Assembly: GCA_964370205.1 (NCBI GenBank)
Contig: CAYJIK010000058.1
Coordinates: forward strand, 1-12,967
Reading direction: 5' to 3'
Origin: DAMCAP01 sp964370205
GTDB lineage: Bacteria; Bacillota; Clostridia; Oscillospirales; Ruminococcaceae
DNA: 12,967 nt
Under the pieces are notes generated by a model that searched no databases, had not been told where the DNA came from, and saw only the letters and a program-made list of their open reading frames with translations. Both the position numbers and the translations under genes were made by a program. How positions within the stretch are numbered: the first letter of the stretch is position 1; each line of letters opens with the position of its first letter. Positions 11,686 through 12,967 of this stretch are shown here, piece by piece.

Positions 11686-12967
11686 CTACTTCCCTTGCTG
11701 TAGTGACTTCTCATCGGGTAGATACTTCTTCGCCTGAAACAGCAATACTCCACCGATGGCAAAAAACAGCGTGATGGACAATATTGAAAACGAACTTCTA
11801 CCTGTAAGCGCCTTTGTAAATGAGTAGATAGCCGGCCCCATCACAGCGGCAAAACGTCCGAATACATCGTAGAAGCCGAAGTACTCGTTGGACTTCTCCT
11901 TTGGTATCATCATGCCGTAGTAGGAACGTGACAGCGCTTGTATACCGCCCTGAGCCGTCCCCACCAGTATAGCGAGCACCCAGAAAATCGTTAGCGCCTC
12001 AGACAGTGTCAAAAAGCCTTCCTCGATACCAAAGCCCATATAAAAGCCGAGCGAACATATCACAAAATAGATGCCTATAGCCACTCCGATAATGTTTACA
12101 GTCCCAAACTTTGCGGCGAGTTTGCTAAACACTATAGCAAAAGGAAACGCTACAAACTGCGTTACCAGTAGTGCCAGTATCATACCTACCGAGTCAAGAC
12201 CGAGCGACGCACCGTAGGCGGTGGACATTTTAATAACAGTCCCAACTCCGTCAATATAAAAGAAGTACGCCACTATAAAAAGTGTCATGCCCTTATTTTT
12301 CAGGATGTCAGCCCCACAGCGGAACACCGACACAAACGCTTCTTTAACCTTACCGTTTTTCGGCACGTCTTTACCGTACAACTGCTTGTGGTCACGCAGT
12401 ATCGGGACAGAGAACACAGCCCACCACACCACGCAGATGACAATAGAAATCTTTGTAGCGGTTACAGCGTCAATGCCTACAGTTCCACCGAAAGTTATAA
12501 GCAGTATTGCAAAGATAAACGGTATTGTGCTACCACCTATGTATCCCATGGAATACGCCCACGCTGACACCCGATTCATACGGTCGGGGGTGGTCACATC
12601 GGTCAGCATACTGTCGGCAAACAGTAACGAGCCGTTGTACCCGATGTTAGACAGCACATAGCCCACCAACACATACTGCCAGTTGTCAAAGGCCGCACAT
12701 AGTGCAGTAGCGACAAGCCCCAACAATAAGAAAACAGAAAACAACCGCTTCTTGTACCCTTTATAGTCACCGAAAGAGCCAAGTATCGGCGCTAACACCG
12801 CCGAGGCCGCAGTAGCAACCGAGCTCCCCACACCCAGCCACATATCACCATCGCCCCCCGTTACTATCCCCGAGAAGTAAACAGGAAAAATAGCCGCAAG
12901 CATTATAGTAGCATAGGACGAGTTAGCCCAGTCGTAGGCAATCCAACTCTTTTCCTGTTTGGTGAAT
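11686..12967 (-). CDS. MFS transporter, UMF1/Atg22-like family (start beyond the right edge)
   Basis: Twelve-helix major facilitator protein of the UMF1 group, related to the vacuolar effluxer Atg22; bacterial substrates are mostly unknown. The frame is open to the edge: upstream of the first internal Met at 12903 it reads FTKQEKSWIAYDWANSSYAT, the characteristic UMF1 N-terminus, so the true start is a few codons outside. At least 426 residues, near full family length. Further signature blocks are GSFGDYKGYKKRL, SNIGYNGSLLFADSML, RMNRVSAWAYSMGYIGG in the first half and GTAQGGIQALSRSYYGMMIPKEKSNEYFGFYDVFGRFAAVMGP in the second, separated by a basic cytosolic loop. The C-terminus ends LPDEKSLQQGK. 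Regulation cannot be judged because the promoter lies outside the window. Confidence 0.92.
   Translation of the reverse strand, partial: FTKQEKSWIAYDWANSSYATIMLAAIFPVYFSGIVTGGDGDMWLGVGSSVATAASAVLAPILGSFGDYKGYKKRLFSVFLLLGLVATALCAAFDNWQYVLVGYVLSNIGYNGSLLFADSMLTDVTTPDRMNRVSAWAYSMGYIGGSTIPFIFAILLITFGGTVGIDAVTATKISIVICVVWWAVFSVPILRDHKQLYGKDVPKNGKVKEAFVSVFRCGADILKNKGMTLFIVAYFFYIDGVGTVIKMSTAYGASLGLDSVGMILALLVTQFVAFPFAIVFSKLAAKFGTVNIIGVAIGIYFVICSLGFYMGFGIEEGFLTLSEALTIFWVLAILVGTAQGGIQALSRSYYGMMIPKEKSNEYFGFYDVFGRFAAVMGPAIYSFTKALTGRSSFSILSITLFFAIGGVLLFQAKKYLPDEKSLQQGK

Noticed and set aside
11686..12903. MFS transporter starting at the internal Met at 12903
   Set aside because: The frame stays open to the right edge and encodes the conserved UMF1 N-terminus, so the gene is partial and starts outside the window.

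Overview
The window is about 13 kb of gene-dense bacterial chromosome with roughly balanced base composition. Shine-Dalgarno sequences are strong (AAAGGA or GGAGG cores), promoters are sigma-70/sigma-A-like, and intrinsic terminators are compact. I see no tRNA, rRNA, insertion sequence, phage gene or CRISPR array. Gene content and signals fit a low-to-mid GC Gram-positive, most likely a Clostridia/Oscillospirales-type anaerobe: an UMF1-type transporter, a stand-alone YbaK, an archaeal/fungal-type long Asd, and an HD phosphohydrolase of a kind I associate with Firmicutes. That placement is inference and is not proven by any one gene. The CHASE2 cyclase plus FecR lipoprotein pair is less typical of that group.

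Layout, left to right. (1) 1-1439, minus strand: queA followed by the start of tgt (cut by the window edge), the queuosine tRNA-modification pair. (2) 1545-1591: two adjacent, back-to-back promoters driving queA leftward and the lysine operon rightward. (3) 1647-4413, plus strand: asd-dapA-dapB, the diaminopimelate/lysine branch of the aspartate pathway, closed by a terminator at 4421. (4) 4549-10147, plus strand: a signalling block with its own strong promoter. It holds an MBL-fold hydrolase translationally coupled to a GAF-HD-GYP phosphodiesterase, then a FecR-domain lipoprotein with a very acidic tail, then a CHASE2 receptor adenylate cyclase, ending in a strong bidirectional terminator. 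(5) 10211-10719, minus strand: ybaK, which trims mischarged tRNA, preceded by an 11-codon leader ORF overlapping its start. (6) 11137-11619, plus strand: a small HD-domain phosphohydrolase with its own promoter. (7) 11686-12967, minus strand: an UMF1/Atg22-like MFS transporter whose first codons lie beyond the right edge.

The signalling block is the part most worth attention. A surface lipoprotein with a FecR domain sits beside a cyclase whose CHASE2 sensor faces the same extracytoplasmic side. Upstream lie two metal-dependent phosphoesterase-type proteins that could turn over cyclic nucleotides. A reasonable hypothesis is a self-contained sense-synthesise-degrade module for cAMP, possibly cross-talking with a cyclic dinucleotide. 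Other oddities: a four-residue deletion in the pyruvate-contact strand of DapA next to a run of ten adenines; a Gly-to-Ala change in the DapB substrate loop; long ribosome-binding contexts reused in front of several genes; and a palindrome covering the -10 box of the putative ybaK promoter.
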